A program made the position numbers and the translations under genes. The notes below the pieces were generated by a model that worked only from the letters and a program-made list of their open reading frames with translations, ran no database searches and was not told the origin of the DNA. A DNA stretch of 64,000 bases from CBDDCQ01 sp965226285 (GTDB lineage: Bacteria; Bacteroidota; Bacteroidia; Flavobacteriales; Ichthyobacteriaceae), in the NCBI GenBank assembly GCA_965226285.1, contig CBDDCQ010000005.1, positions 820,168 to 884,167 of the forward strand, given 5' to 3'. Position 1 is the first letter of the stretch. The number at the start of each line of letters is the position of its first letter. This document shows positions 28,162 through 36,698 of the stretch, one piece after another.

Positions 28162-31100
28162 ATGATGAGAAACTTACAATATATTCTATTGTTGTTTATA
28201 ATATTATCCGAAGCGAATGCTCAAACGAAGGATATTTGGCATTATATAGAAAATCAAAAAGTTATTAATGAACACAAAGAGCTTGCCCATGCTACATTTA
28301 CTTCTTTTCTTTCAGAGAAAGAAATGAAAGAGGTCGTTACCAAGTATAAGAAAACACTCAATGGAATATGGAAGTTTAAATGGGTTCGTTCTCCAAAGGA
28401 TAGACCCAAGGAGTTTATGAAAACTTATTTTGATGCAAGCAGTTGGGATGATATTAAGGTTCCTTCCAATTGGGAAATAGAGGGATATGGAGTGCCTATA
28501 TATGTAAATCATCAATATGAGTTTGCAGATTATAAGGCTCCCATTTCAAAAGAGATGGAATTTATAGATAGAATTTATCCTAAGTATCCGGGTAAAGTTC
28601 CTCATAAATACAATCCAGTGGGTTCTTATCGCAAGAAGTTTAATATTCCTAAAGATTGGAAAAAAAAAGAAATTTTTTTACATATAGGTGCTATGAAGTC
28701 GGGAGGTTTTGTATGGATAAATGGCAAATATGTAGGGTATTCACAAGGGAGTAAATTACCTGCAGAGTTCAATATTACACCTTTTATCAAAACAGGTGAA
28801 AATATTATTGCTTTGCAGATATATCGTTGGACAGATGGTAGTTATTTAGAATGTCAAGATTTTTGGAGAATTAGTGGTATAGAGCGTAGCGTTTTTATAT
28901 ATGCTCAACCTAAAATCCGCTTGCAAGATTTTCAAGTGGTATCTACCTTAGATGCTGCATGTCAAAATGGGGAGTTAGAATTAGAGATAACGTTACAAAA
29001 CCATAGCTATAGAAAACAAAAGATAAAAACCATTTATGAACTTAGAGAAATTAACGGTAAACTATTAGCCTCTTCGAGTAAAAGATTGAACATGGATGCT
29101 CAAAAAAAGAATACTCATATTTTTAGAACCACTGTAAAACATATTAAACCTTGGAGTGCAGAGCATCCAAATCTATATACTTTGAATATCAAAACCTTTG
29201 ACAATAGAGGGAAATTTATAGAGGGAACTATTGCAAAAATAGGATTTAGAAGTATAGAGATAAAAAACGGTTTGTTATTAGTAAATAGACAGCGTATCAC
29301 GCTAAAGGGAATCAATACTCAAGAGCATAACCCACAAACAGGACATATCGTATCTAAAGAACAAATTATTAAAGACATCAAACTTTGGAAAGAAAATAAT
29401 ATTAATGCTGTTAGGTTGAGTCATTATCCACAACCGGATATTTTTTATGAATTGTGTGATAAATATGGTATTTATGTAGTAAACGAAGCCAATATAGAGT
29501 CACATGGAATGTATTATGGTAAGCATTCTTTGGCTAAGAAGAAATCGTGGCAAAATGCACATATAGATAGAATGACTAGAATGGTGAAAAGAGATAAAAA
29601 CCATCCAAGCGTTATCATTTGGTCTATGGGGAACGAAGGAGGAAATGGTATCAATTTTTATGCGGGATACAATGCTATAAAGGCTTTGGACAAAACCAAG
29701 AGACCAGTACAGTATGAGAGGACTTATAAATCTTATGATGGCAACTTATTTGATATGGATAAAAATACGGATATTATAGTACCACAATATCCATCTCCTA
29801 AAACTTTTGAGACTGTAGGAAAAAGTAAAACCGATAGACCTTTTATTCCTAGTGAGTATGCTCATGCAATGGGCAACAGCATAGGGAATTTTAAAGATTA
29901 TTGGGAGATCATAGAACAATATGATAATCTGCAAGGAGGCTTTATATGGGATTGGGTAGATCAATCTATTTGGAAGACAGGCAAAAATGGAGAAAAATAC
30001 TACGCTTATGGAGGAGATTATGGAGAAAATATGCCTAGCGATGATACTTTTTTGAACAATGGCATAGTGTTTCCTGATAGAACACCTCAACCTGAATTGT
30101 ACGAAGTAAAGAAAGTATATGAATATATCAATTTTAAAAATAAAGGTATCAATAAAAATAATGAATTAAGGGTGCTTATAGAAAACTTATATGACTTTAC
30201 GAATTTAAAAGATTTTAAATTTATAGCCAAAGTAAAAGCAGATGGTAAAGTAGTTAAAACAGTAAATATACCTGCCAAAGATATTGAACCTCATACAGGT
30301 AAATTAGTTCGAATACCCTTAAAAGATATAGAATATCAAGAAAACACAGAGTATTTTGTAGAGGTATCAGCTTTTACTCAAAAGCAATGGGGAATATTAT
30401 CTGAAGGACACCTTTTGGCTCACGAACAAATACCATTAAAAAAATTTTACGAAACTAAGATTACAAAAAGAGATAAGCATCTAGAATTAGATGTAGAAGA
30501 AGACGAAACAATTACTGTAGATAATTCACTATTTCAAATTGTATTTGATAAAGTAAAAGGTATTTTAACTTCCTTTAAATACAAAGGAAAAGAGATCATT
30601 AGAAAAGGTAAGGGACCTCGTCCTAACTTTTGGCGTGCAGTTACAGATAATGATTTTGGTAACAAGATGCAAAGGAAAAATATAGAATGGAAAAAAGCTT
30701 CTTTGTTTTTTAAACCTAAGAATATCTTAGTAGAAAAAGTAGCCTCTGACAAAGTAAAATTAAATGTGAGTTATATACTTCCGGGGGTAAATACTCATTT
30801 TCATACCACTTATTTTATTTATGGTAATGGTGTGATAGAAATAGAAAATACTTTAGATACAACTTCGTACAAAGCAGATCTTCCTAGAATAGGAATGCGT
30901 ATGCAGTTACCAAAAGAATATAGCAGATTAACTTACTTTGGTAGAGGTCCTTGGGAGAATTACAGAGATCGTAATAGTTCTACATTTGTAGGTTTGTATT
31001 CTTCTACTGTAAGCCAGCAGTATGTACCGTATATTCGCCCACAAGAAAATGGTTATAAAACAGATGTGAGGTGGCTGGCATTACAAAATCAAAATCAATC

Positions 31101-31491
31101 AGGGCTTTTGGTAGTTACGCGAAATATTGAAAAGCCTATAAGTTTTAGTGCATTGCATATGCCCAATGAGGATTTTGATGCTACTATAGGGTTGAACTAT
31201 AAGGGTAATCAAGTAGAGGACAAATATAGAATAGATGGAGATGATAAGGTAAATTCCAATAAACATACTATAGATATTAAAGAGCAAGATTTGGTACAAT
31301 TAAACATAGATTTAAACCAAAGAGGGCTGGGAGGAGATGATAGTTGGTGGGCTAAACCGCAAGAGGAATATCTCATCAAAGGAAACAAGATACATCATTA
31401 TGGGTTTTATCTAATTCCTTTTGACAAAGGAACAAAAGAAGATTTTATAAAATGGTCTAAAAGATATGCTTATATTAGCAAATCTGAATAA
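28162..31491 (+). CDS. Secreted glycoside hydrolase family 2 beta-galactosidase
   Basis: 1109 residues, LacZ-like. A signal peptide ends near LSEANAQTKD, so it acts in the periplasm or outside. Order: jelly-roll sugar-binding domain (GSYRKKFNIPKDW, GYSQGSKLPAEFN), immunoglobulin-like domain, TIM barrel, then the small-chain beta-sandwich domain. The acid/base Glu is in IWSMGNEGGNG (about residue 495) and the nucleophile Glu in FIPSEYAHAMGNS (about residue 570); the C-terminal domain includes FGRGPWENYRDR. GH2 enzymes of this size cleave terminal beta-galactosides; substrate is likely host or diet glycans. No SusC/D pair is nearby. Confidence 0.92.
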   Translation: MMRNLQYILLLFIILSEANAQTKDIWHYIENQKVINEHKELAHATFTSFLSEKEMKEVVTKYKKTLNGIWKFKWVRSPKDRPKEFMKTYFDASSWDDIKVPSNWEIEGYGVPIYVNHQYEFADYKAPISKEMEFIDRIYPKYPGKVPHKYNPVGSYRKKFNIPKDWKKKEIFLHIGAMKSGGFVWINGKYVGYSQGSKLPAEFNITPFIKTGENIIALQIYRWTDGSYLECQDFWRISGIERSVFIYAQPKIRLQDFQVVSTLDAACQNGELELEITLQNHSYRKQKIKTIYELREINGKLLASSSKRLNMDAQKKNTHIFRTTVKHIKPWSAEHPNLYTLNIKTFDNRGKFIEGTIAKIGFRSIEIKNGLLLVNRQRITLKGINTQEHNPQTGHIVSKEQIIKDIKLWKENNINAVRLSHYPQPDIFYELCDKYGIYVVNEANIESHGMYYGKHSLAKKKSWQNAHIDRMTRMVKRDKNHPSVIIWSMGNEGGNGINFYAGYNAIKALDKTKRPVQYERTYKSYDGNLFDMDKNTDIIVPQYPSPKTFETVGKSKTDRPFIPSEYAHAMGNSIGNFKDYWEIIEQYDNLQGGFIWDWVDQSIWKTGKNGEKYYAYGGDYGENMPSDDTFLNNGIVFPDRTPQPELYEVKKVYEYINFKNKGINKNNELRVLIENLYDFTNLKDFKFIAKVKADGKVVKTVNIPAKDIEPHTGKLVRIPLKDIEYQENTEYFVEVSAFTQKQWGILSEGHLLAHEQIPLKKFYETKITKRDKHLELDVEEDETITVDNSLFQIVFDKVKGILTSFKYKGKEIIRKGKGPRPNFWRAVTDNDFGNKMQRKNIEWKKASLFFKPKNILVEKVASDKVKLNVSYILPGVNTHFHTTYFIYGNGVIEIENTLDTTSYKADLPRIGMRMQLPKEYSRLTYFGRGPWENYRDRNSSTFVGLYSSTVSQQYVPYIRPQENGYKTDVRWLALQNQNQSGLLVVTRNIEKPISFSALHMPNEDFDATIGLNYKGNQVEDKYRIDGDDKVNSNKHTIDIKEQDLVQLNIDLNQRGLGGDDSWWAKPQEEYLIKGNKIHHYGFYLIPFDKGTKEDFIKWSKRYAYISKSE

Positions 31492-31710
31492 GTAGTTTTT
31501 AGATATTTTGAAAAAAGTTTAGTCTAATGTTTTTAACAGTTTAAATATAAAAATACACAGTTTTTTAGAGAAAATCAAAGGAGGAAACATTGAACAACTG
31601 CCACACTTCTGAAACAAAGTAACTCCAACATTTTTGAGGGAATTGATTATTTCTTTTTCCCTTATATAAATATACAAATAAATTGAATATAATATATAAT
31701 AAATAACATT

Positions 31711-32427
31711 ATGAAAAAAATTACAAAATACACGTTAGCGATAGTCATCATCAGTGTAGGACAATTACAAATTTTTACCGGCTCAATTTTGAGCGGTATT
31801 TTCATAGTCTTATCAGGTTTCTTCATCTTACCTCCTATCGCAGATGATATAAGAAAAGAAATGAAAAAAATGAAAAAAGAGAGCGACAAAGACCTCAAAA
31901 TCAAATTTCGGAATAAAGTAGAAAAAATAACAGGTAGAGTGTTTATAATAGGGTTACTTCTTGTTGGTATTTTTTTGAATAATCCGAGTGAGGATAATAC
32001 TGAAAAAGACACCTTGAATAAAATAACTTTAGCAAGTGAAGAAGATAGGCAAGTTGTAGTACACAGATATTATAAAATTTCAAAAAAACAGCAGCCGTAT
32101 CAAATTTCAGCTTATCAGTTGTATGCAGATTATCAAGAAAATGATATAGCTGCCGATTACAAGTATAAGGGAAAGAAATTAGCAGTTACAGGAGTTATAG
32201 AGGATATAGGTACCAATATATTGGACGATATTTACATCACCCTTGAGACTGGAAAAGCGTTTAGAAATATAAAATGCCATATCAATAAGAAAGTAGCTGC
32301 TCGTTTACGAAGAGGACAACAGGTTACCGTGATTGGTAGATGTGATGGATTATCTTTTAATGTGATATTGGAAAAGTGTGAATTATGGGAAGAATATCAA
32401 GAAGAATATCAATTATTGGGACATTGA
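31711..32427 (+). CDS. Membrane-anchored protein with OB-fold (tRNA_anti-like) domain
   Basis: 238 residues. Two hydrophobic segments (about 8-35 and 70-90) flank a Lys/Glu-rich stretch. The C-terminal 110 residues read ISAYQLYADYQENDIAADYKYKGKKLAVTGVIEDI and later AARLRRGQQVTVIGRCDG, the pattern of the tRNA_anti-like OB-fold family (PF12869), common in lipoproteins and membrane proteins of mixed bacteria with unknown ligand. It overlaps the following nuclease gene by 43 bp, so both should be co-expressed. The 220 bp before it (31492-31710) hold no recognisable gene. Confidence 0.7.
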   Translation: MKKITKYTLAIVIISVGQLQIFTGSILSGIFIVLSGFFILPPIADDIRKEMKKMKKESDKDLKIKFRNKVEKITGRVFIIGLLLVGIFLNNPSEDNTEKDTLNKITLASEEDRQVVVHRYYKISKKQQPYQISAYQLYADYQENDIAADYKYKGKKLAVTGVIEDIGTNILDDIYITLETGKAFRNIKCHINKKVAARLRRGQQVTVIGRCDGLSFNVILEKCELWEEYQEEYQLLGH

Positions 32428-32834
32428 TGTTATTAATGTCAGCGTCTCCTATTTGTTTCGCACAAACACAAATCAAAGTAAAATCCATTACCTCGGTGTA
32501 TGACGGAGATACTTTTACAGGGAATTTAGAATGTGATTGTGAAATGGATATTTTTTGTAAGAATATTAGCATAAGAGTTTCAGGGATAGACGCACCAGAG
32601 ATTAGAGGCGATTGCGAAAAAGAAAAGAAACTCGCCATAAAAGCAAGGGATTTTGCTAAAAAGTTTCTAAGTCAAGGCAAAGTAACTTTAAAGAACATTG
32701 ACAGAGATAAGTATTTTAGAATAGTAGCAGATGTATATGTTAATGATAAATCTCTTGCTAAAGAATTAATAAAAAGAGGATTAGCCTTAGCTTACGATGG
32801 AGGTGCTAAGTTGCAAAACTGGTGTGAGAATTGA
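32385..32834 (+). CDS. Thermonuclease (SNase-like) family protein
   Basis: 149 residues. A signal peptide ends SASPICFAQTQ, so it is exported. The staphylococcal-nuclease fold follows: VKSITSVYDGDTFTGNL (calcium Asp), IRVSGIDAPEIRGDCEKEKKLA (the RxxGIDxPE motif with catalytic Arg), DRDKYFRIVADVYVN and SLAKELIKRGLALAYDGG. The GID(A/T)PE plus the Arg in the RxVA-type segment support activity. It starts within the OB-fold gene, overlapping 43 bp, an arrangement suggesting linked function at the envelope. Confidence 0.83.
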   Translation: MGRISRRISIIGTLMLLMSASPICFAQTQIKVKSITSVYDGDTFTGNLECDCEMDIFCKNISIRVSGIDAPEIRGDCEKEKKLAIKARDFAKKFLSQGKVTLKNIDRDKYFRIVADVYVNDKSLAKELIKRGLALAYDGGAKLQNWCEN

Positions 32835-32891
32835 TAACAAGATTTTTCTAAAAAGTTATTCACAAAGCTGTATAATTAGTAATTTTTGAGT

Positions 32892-32899
32892 TACCTTTG
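32892..32899 (+). promoter_or_regulatory. Bacteroidota -7 box for the 130-residue protein gene
   Basis: TACCTTTG, 35 bp ahead of the ATG at 32935. Confidence 0.5.
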
Positions 32900-32934
32900 T
32901 GGGTATTATATTATTGAACAATTAATCAAATTTT

Positions 32935-33327
32935 ATGTACCCTACTCACTTAAAGCACAAACCCATCTTAGTAGCAGATAACTACGAAAATAAGGATGGG
33001 GAATATACTGACTGCAAAGCCTTGTCTATTGGAGAGGCACAATGGAATAATGAAGAAATATCGGCTAAAATATGGAGGCATACTGGTAAAAGGTGGAGTC
33101 GCCAATGTGAAGAAATACCTTTACATCGCTGTTTAGATTTGACCATTTTAATCTTATCTGCATTTTTAAAGGATAGTGAAACTGATTTAAGCAACACTTA
33201 TTTAGGAGAAAAAGTTCACGATAAAACCAAGATATCAAAGATTAAAAAATATATCGAAGAGAACCCTGATTTGATGCAAAGAATAGGTGAAATCAAAAGG
33301 GTTTTAGGAAAATATGATAAAGTATGA
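32935..33327 (+). CDS. Uncharacterised protein, DUF6530-like
   Basis: 130 residues, soluble, no signal peptide or membrane segment. The N-terminal half reads PTHLKHKPILVADNYEN, CKALSIGEAQWN and SAKIWRHTGKRWSRQCEEIP followed by LHRCLDLTILILSAFL. From memory this matches the DUF6530 family, small proteins often found near mobile or defence genes, but I am not certain of the assignment. It has its own promoter and precedes the broken HTH gene and the restriction-modification pair. Confidence 0.6.
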   Translation: MYPTHLKHKPILVADNYENKDGEYTDCKALSIGEAQWNNEEISAKIWRHTGKRWSRQCEEIPLHRCLDLTILILSAFLKDSETDLSNTYLGEKVHDKTKISKIKKYIEENPDLMQRIGEIKRVLGKYDKV

Positions 33328-33340
33328 TTAGGGTTTCATA

Positions 33341-33545
33341 ATGAAAATATCAAATGAAAATATATCTGTAATGTTGAGGAGACAAGGAAGAAGAAAGGAC
33401 TATCCCAATCCGAATTAGCAGACAGAGTAAACAAAAAGCGAAGCTATATAGCAAGAATAGAGACAGATTACGCTCAAAAGATGAATATTCAGAATTTAAA
33501 GAGATATTGTAGAAAAAGGGTTTGGAGGTGAGGTTTAAAATTGAG
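33341..33545 (+). pseudogene. Frameshifted XRE-type HTH regulator
   Basis: From an ATG at 33341 the frame stops after 25 codons. A second frame encodes TRKKKGLSQSELADRVNKKR followed by SYIARIE, a textbook XRE helix-turn-helix, and ends with QNLKRYCRKRVWR. A third frame then reads KGLEVRFKIEI, a typical C-terminus for such proteins. Three frames in about 200 bp indicate at least two frameshifts. It lies immediately ahead of the methyltransferase gene, the usual place for a restriction-modification controller (C protein) or an antitoxin; which it was cannot be told. Confidence 0.72.
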
Positions 33546-33553
33546 ATTAGAAC

Positions 33554-34369
33554 ATGAGTAATAAAGAACTACTAAAAGTAAGTAGATTAAAAAAAGAGTA
33601 TTTTTCTTATGAAAATATTCTCTTATTTCATGGAGATGTTTTAAAGGATAGCTTGTTCAATGGTAATTTTATTGATTTAATTGTAACATCCCCTCCTTAC
33701 AATGTTGGTATAGAATATAATTCTAACGATGATAAGTTGAGTTATGAACAATATTTAGATTTTTCATATAAATGGATGAAAAATTGCTTTAATTGGAGTA
33801 ATGAACAAGCCCGATTTTGTTTAAATATTCCTCTTGATAAAAATAAAGGAGGACATAAGCCCGTTGGGGCAGATTTAACAAAAGAAGCACAAAGAGCAGG
33901 ATGGAAGTATAAAACAACCATTATTTGGAATGAAGGTAATATTTCAAGGAGAACAGCATGGGGTTCATGGAAATCAGCATCAGCACCAGTAGTAATTGCA
34001 CCAGTAGAATTAATTGTTGTATTCTTCAAGGAAGAATGGAAAAAAACAAACGGAAGTAAAATTAATGATGTAACAGGAGATGAGTTTAAAACTTGGACTC
34101 AAGGGGTTTGGACTTTTAATGGAGAAAGTAAAAAAAGAGTTGGTCATCCAGCCCCTTTCCCAAAAGAACTTCCTTATAGGTGTATAAAATTATTTAGTTA
34201 TCAACACGACCTAATTTTTGATCCTTTTGTTGGAAGTGGGACAACATTATTTGTAGCTCAAAATTTAGGAAGAAAGGCAATCGGTGTTGAATTAGATGAA
34301 GATTATTGCAAGTTGGCAAAAAATAGAATTATAAAAGAGACTCCATTATTAAACTTTTCTTTTAAATGA
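33554..34369 (+). CDS. Type II DNA methyltransferase (N4-cytosine or N6-adenine, beta-class order)
   Basis: 271 residues. The catalytic motif IV is IVTSPPYNVG near residue 45, and the SAM-binding motif I comes late as DPFVGSGTTLFVAQNLGRKAIGVELDEDY near residue 225, so the motif order is permuted (beta class, PF01555). The TSPPY form is frequent among cytosine-N4 enzymes but also occurs in adenine-N6 enzymes, so the modified base is open. The target region lies between (about 80-210). Its stop overlaps the start of the HNH endonuclease by 4 bp, strong evidence for a cognate pair. Confidence 0.88.
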   Translation: MSNKELLKVSRLKKEYFSYENILLFHGDVLKDSLFNGNFIDLIVTSPPYNVGIEYNSNDDKLSYEQYLDFSYKWMKNCFNWSNEQARFCLNIPLDKNKGGHKPVGADLTKEAQRAGWKYKTTIIWNEGNISRRTAWGSWKSASAPVVIAPVELIVVFFKEEWKKTNGSKINDVTGDEFKTWTQGVWTFNGESKKRVGHPAPFPKELPYRCIKLFSYQHDLIFDPFVGSGTTLFVAQNLGRKAIGVELDEDYCKLAKNRIIKETPLLNFSFK

Positions 34370-34950
34370 AAAGGAAAATATCACAACTTGATTTATTAAA
34401 AGAATACTTTACTAACAACCCAAATAGAAATATTGCTCACCCAGAGATAGTTGATTGGGCGACTGAGGAATATTTAAAGAGAACAGGAGAAGTATTCAGG
34501 GACCCGGATAGAGGTATTCGTTCTTTAGCCCAAAGAGGTTTTTTAATAAAAATTGCAAAAGGAGTATACAAATATGATCCAAATTACGTTCATAATCGAG
34601 AACTTGAAGATTTTTCCCAGCGACAAAAAAATGAGATTTTTAAAAGAGATGGGTATAAGTGTGTAATCTGTGGAAAAGGAAAAAAGCAAGGAGTAGAACT
34701 ACATGTTGACCACATAAAACCTAAAGATTTAGGAGGAAAGGCTAGTATAAGTAACGGTCAAACACTCTGTGCAACACATAACTTTAGGAAGAAAAATTAT
34801 AAACAAACTGAAACAGGGAAAAAGATGTTTATAAGGCTTTATGAAGCGGCAAAAGAAATTAATGATAATGAGACAATGAAATTCTGTATTCAAATATTAA
34901 AAGTATTTGAGGATAACGACATTAATGGTCATATTGAATGGAAAAAATAA
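34366..34950 (+). CDS. HNH restriction endonuclease, partner of the methyltransferase
   Basis: 194 residues. Residues 1-75 resemble a winged-helix domain with IAHPEIVDWATEEYLKRTGE and RSLAQRGFLIKIAKGVYKYD, likely for DNA binding. The HNH domain follows: IFKRDGYKCVICGKGKKQGV, then ELHVDHIKPKDLGGKASISN and LCATHNFRKKNYKQT, with zinc cysteines CxxC and the catalytic DH pair. The four-base overlap with the methyltransferase makes a type II restriction-modification system the natural reading. Recognition sequence unknown. Confidence 0.83.
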   Translation: MKRKISQLDLLKEYFTNNPNRNIAHPEIVDWATEEYLKRTGEVFRDPDRGIRSLAQRGFLIKIAKGVYKYDPNYVHNRELEDFSQRQKNEIFKRDGYKCVICGKGKKQGVELHVDHIKPKDLGGKASISNGQTLCATHNFRKKNYKQTETGKKMFIRLYEAAKEINDNETMKFCIQILKVFEDNDINGHIEWKK

Positions 34951-35204
34951 ACCTTTTTTCCTTTACTACTCCTTTGTTTTCTAGGGGACAGGAGCAGTTG
35001 CTTTTAACATTTTACCCTCAGAGAGCAGTATTGTGTGATAACAACCCACACATAATAACTTTTTATAAAGCTAATAGAGTCAGGAAAGATAACTGGTTCT
35101 ATTGTCCGAGACTTTCTAATATAGAGAAGGAAGTAAACTACTCCACTTACTCATTAGTCCCAATGCAAATAGAATGTTTCAAACACATGGTTTTTCCATG
35201 TTAG
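34938..35204 (+). pseudogene. Probable fragment of a D12-class adenine methyltransferase
   Basis: 88-codon frame overlapping the HNH gene by 13 bp. The stretch PQRAVLCDNNPHIITFYKAN resembles the segment of D12-class (DpnM/Dam-like) enzymes with the SAM-pocket aspartate, but the expected N-terminal FxGG motif and the DPPY motif are missing and the end looks random. It may be a remnant of a second methyltransferase, or a chance resemblance. Confidence 0.35.
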
Positions 35205-35442
35205 ATGAAATGTAGATATTACTAAATATAATATTTTCAAAATACAAGCCTTGATGCAGCTAAGTGGATAGAAGAAAAAAACAAAGATTCTACACATGAA
35301 AGAATAGATGCTGATTTTGTAACTTTATGCTAAAATCCCCTCTTAGATTTAGATAATTTAAAGACCGTTAAAGGCATTTATTTTAACAAGAGTTGGTTTA
35401 AGAAGGAATTCATAAAGAAGAATCTAAAAAAATTAGAAAGGT
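35205..35442 (+). other. Coding debris downstream of the restriction-modification pair
   Basis: No intact gene. Two short stretches read like former coding sequence: one ending at a stop at 35330-35332 with LDAAKWIEEKNKDSTHERID, and another in a different frame with LDNLKTVKGIYFNKSWFKKE and a Lys-rich end at about 35442. Neither has a plausible start. Family unknown. Confidence 0.4.
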
Positions 35443-35535
35443 AAGGATAACAAAAAAGAACTTTAATTAATTATCACTAAAATAAAATATACTTTTCGTT
35501 TCGAATTTTTGTACATTTCGTTCTATGGATTATTC

Positions 35536-35543
35536 TATATTTG
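35536..35543 (+). promoter_or_regulatory. Bacteroidota promoter for the sugar operon
   Basis: TATATTTG with a TTTG at 35508-35511 as possible -33 element (24 bp apart). The kinase ATG follows 39 bp downstream. No operator is recognised. Confidence 0.55.
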
Positions 35544-35582
35544 TAACCTAAATATTACAACCTAATTTAAGTTAAAAGTGGT

Positions 35583-36671
35583 ATGACAGATTGTTTACAA
35601 CAGATAAAAGTAATTTCTCCAGGTAGAGTATGTCTATTTGGAGATCATCAGGATTATTTGGGATTGCCTGTGATAGCCTGTGCCATAGATAGATATATTC
35701 GATTAACTGCTACAAAGAATAATAAAGATATTTTTTGTCTTGATTTAGTAGATTTGAACCAAACTCGAGAGATAGATATTCAAGATAAGTTTGAGCAATT
35801 AACTACAGGAGATCATTATGCTTCTGGTTTGAGGGTTTTAAGAAGGAGGGGTTGTATTCCTACAGTGGGGTACGATATTCATATTACGGGTAATATTCCT
35901 ATCAATTCGGGTACATCTAGTTCTTCGGCAGTGTTATTGGCGTGGATCCGCTTTTTGATAGAGGCTTATGGTATTTCAGAGCCCCTTACTCCTGAACTTA
36001 TAGCTTATATAGCCTATGAGGCAGAAGTACTAGAACACAAGAGTCCTGGGGGAATGATGGATCAATATACTATAGGAGTGGGTAATGTGGTGTATATCAC
36101 TACAGATGACCCTTTTTCATTTGAAATAATAGGTACAAAGGTTCCGGGATTGATTACAGGAGTTTCAGGTGAAAAGAAAGATACTTTAGGACTATTAGCT
36201 CACTTAAAAAAAAATACCTTTTTAGCTATAAAAAAAGTGAGTAAAAAGTTTTTAGAATTTGATTTACAAAAGACAGAAGCAACTCAAATACATAAGTATA
36301 TAGGGTGTTTATTGGAAGAAGAAAAACCTTATTTTGAGGCGGCTATCATAAACCATCATTGTACTAGATTGGCATTGAGAGCACTACAATGTAAAGAGAT
36401 TGACTGGAAACAGGTAGGGGCATTGATGAATAAACACCATAGAGTGTTAAAGGATATGCTTAAAATTACTATACCCAAGATAGATGCTATGATAGATGCA
36501 GCATTGCAAGCAGGAGCTTATGGTGCTAAAATAGTAGGCTCAGGTGGTGGTGGTAGCATTGTAGCAATTGCGCCAGAAGAGTTAGTAGATAAAATAAATA
36601 AAGCGATTATCAGTGTGGGTGCTGTGGATTCTTATGCAGTAAGTGTATCCGATGGAGTAAAAACAATATAG
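35583..36671 (+). CDS. GHMP-family sugar kinase (galactokinase-like)
   Basis: 362 residues. The N-terminus VISPGRVCLFGDHQDYLGLPVIACAI is the GHMP substrate region similar to galactokinase (GRVNLIGEHTDY), with HQDY in place of HTDY. The ATP loop is IPINSGTSSSSAVLLAW (near residue 112), and motif III is YGAKIVGSGGGGSIVAI near residue 310. It contains LEHKSPGGMMDQY, the galactokinase-like Asp catalytic segment. The substrate is open: galactose, or an amino sugar, given that the next two genes are a sodium-solute symporter and a glucosamine-6-phosphate deaminase fusion. Confidence 0.82.
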   Translation: MTDCLQQIKVISPGRVCLFGDHQDYLGLPVIACAIDRYIRLTATKNNKDIFCLDLVDLNQTREIDIQDKFEQLTTGDHYASGLRVLRRRGCIPTVGYDIHITGNIPINSGTSSSSAVLLAWIRFLIEAYGISEPLTPELIAYIAYEAEVLEHKSPGGMMDQYTIGVGNVVYITTDDPFSFEIIGTKVPGLITGVSGEKKDTLGLLAHLKKNTFLAIKKVSKKFLEFDLQKTEATQIHKYIGCLLEEEKPYFEAAIINHHCTRLALRALQCKEIDWKQVGALMNKHHRVLKDMLKITIPKIDAMIDAALQAGAYGAKIVGSGGGGSIVAIAPEELVDKINKAIISVGAVDSYAVSVSDGVKTI

Positions 36672-36698
36672 AAAGTAATTTTATAAAAAAATAAGTTT

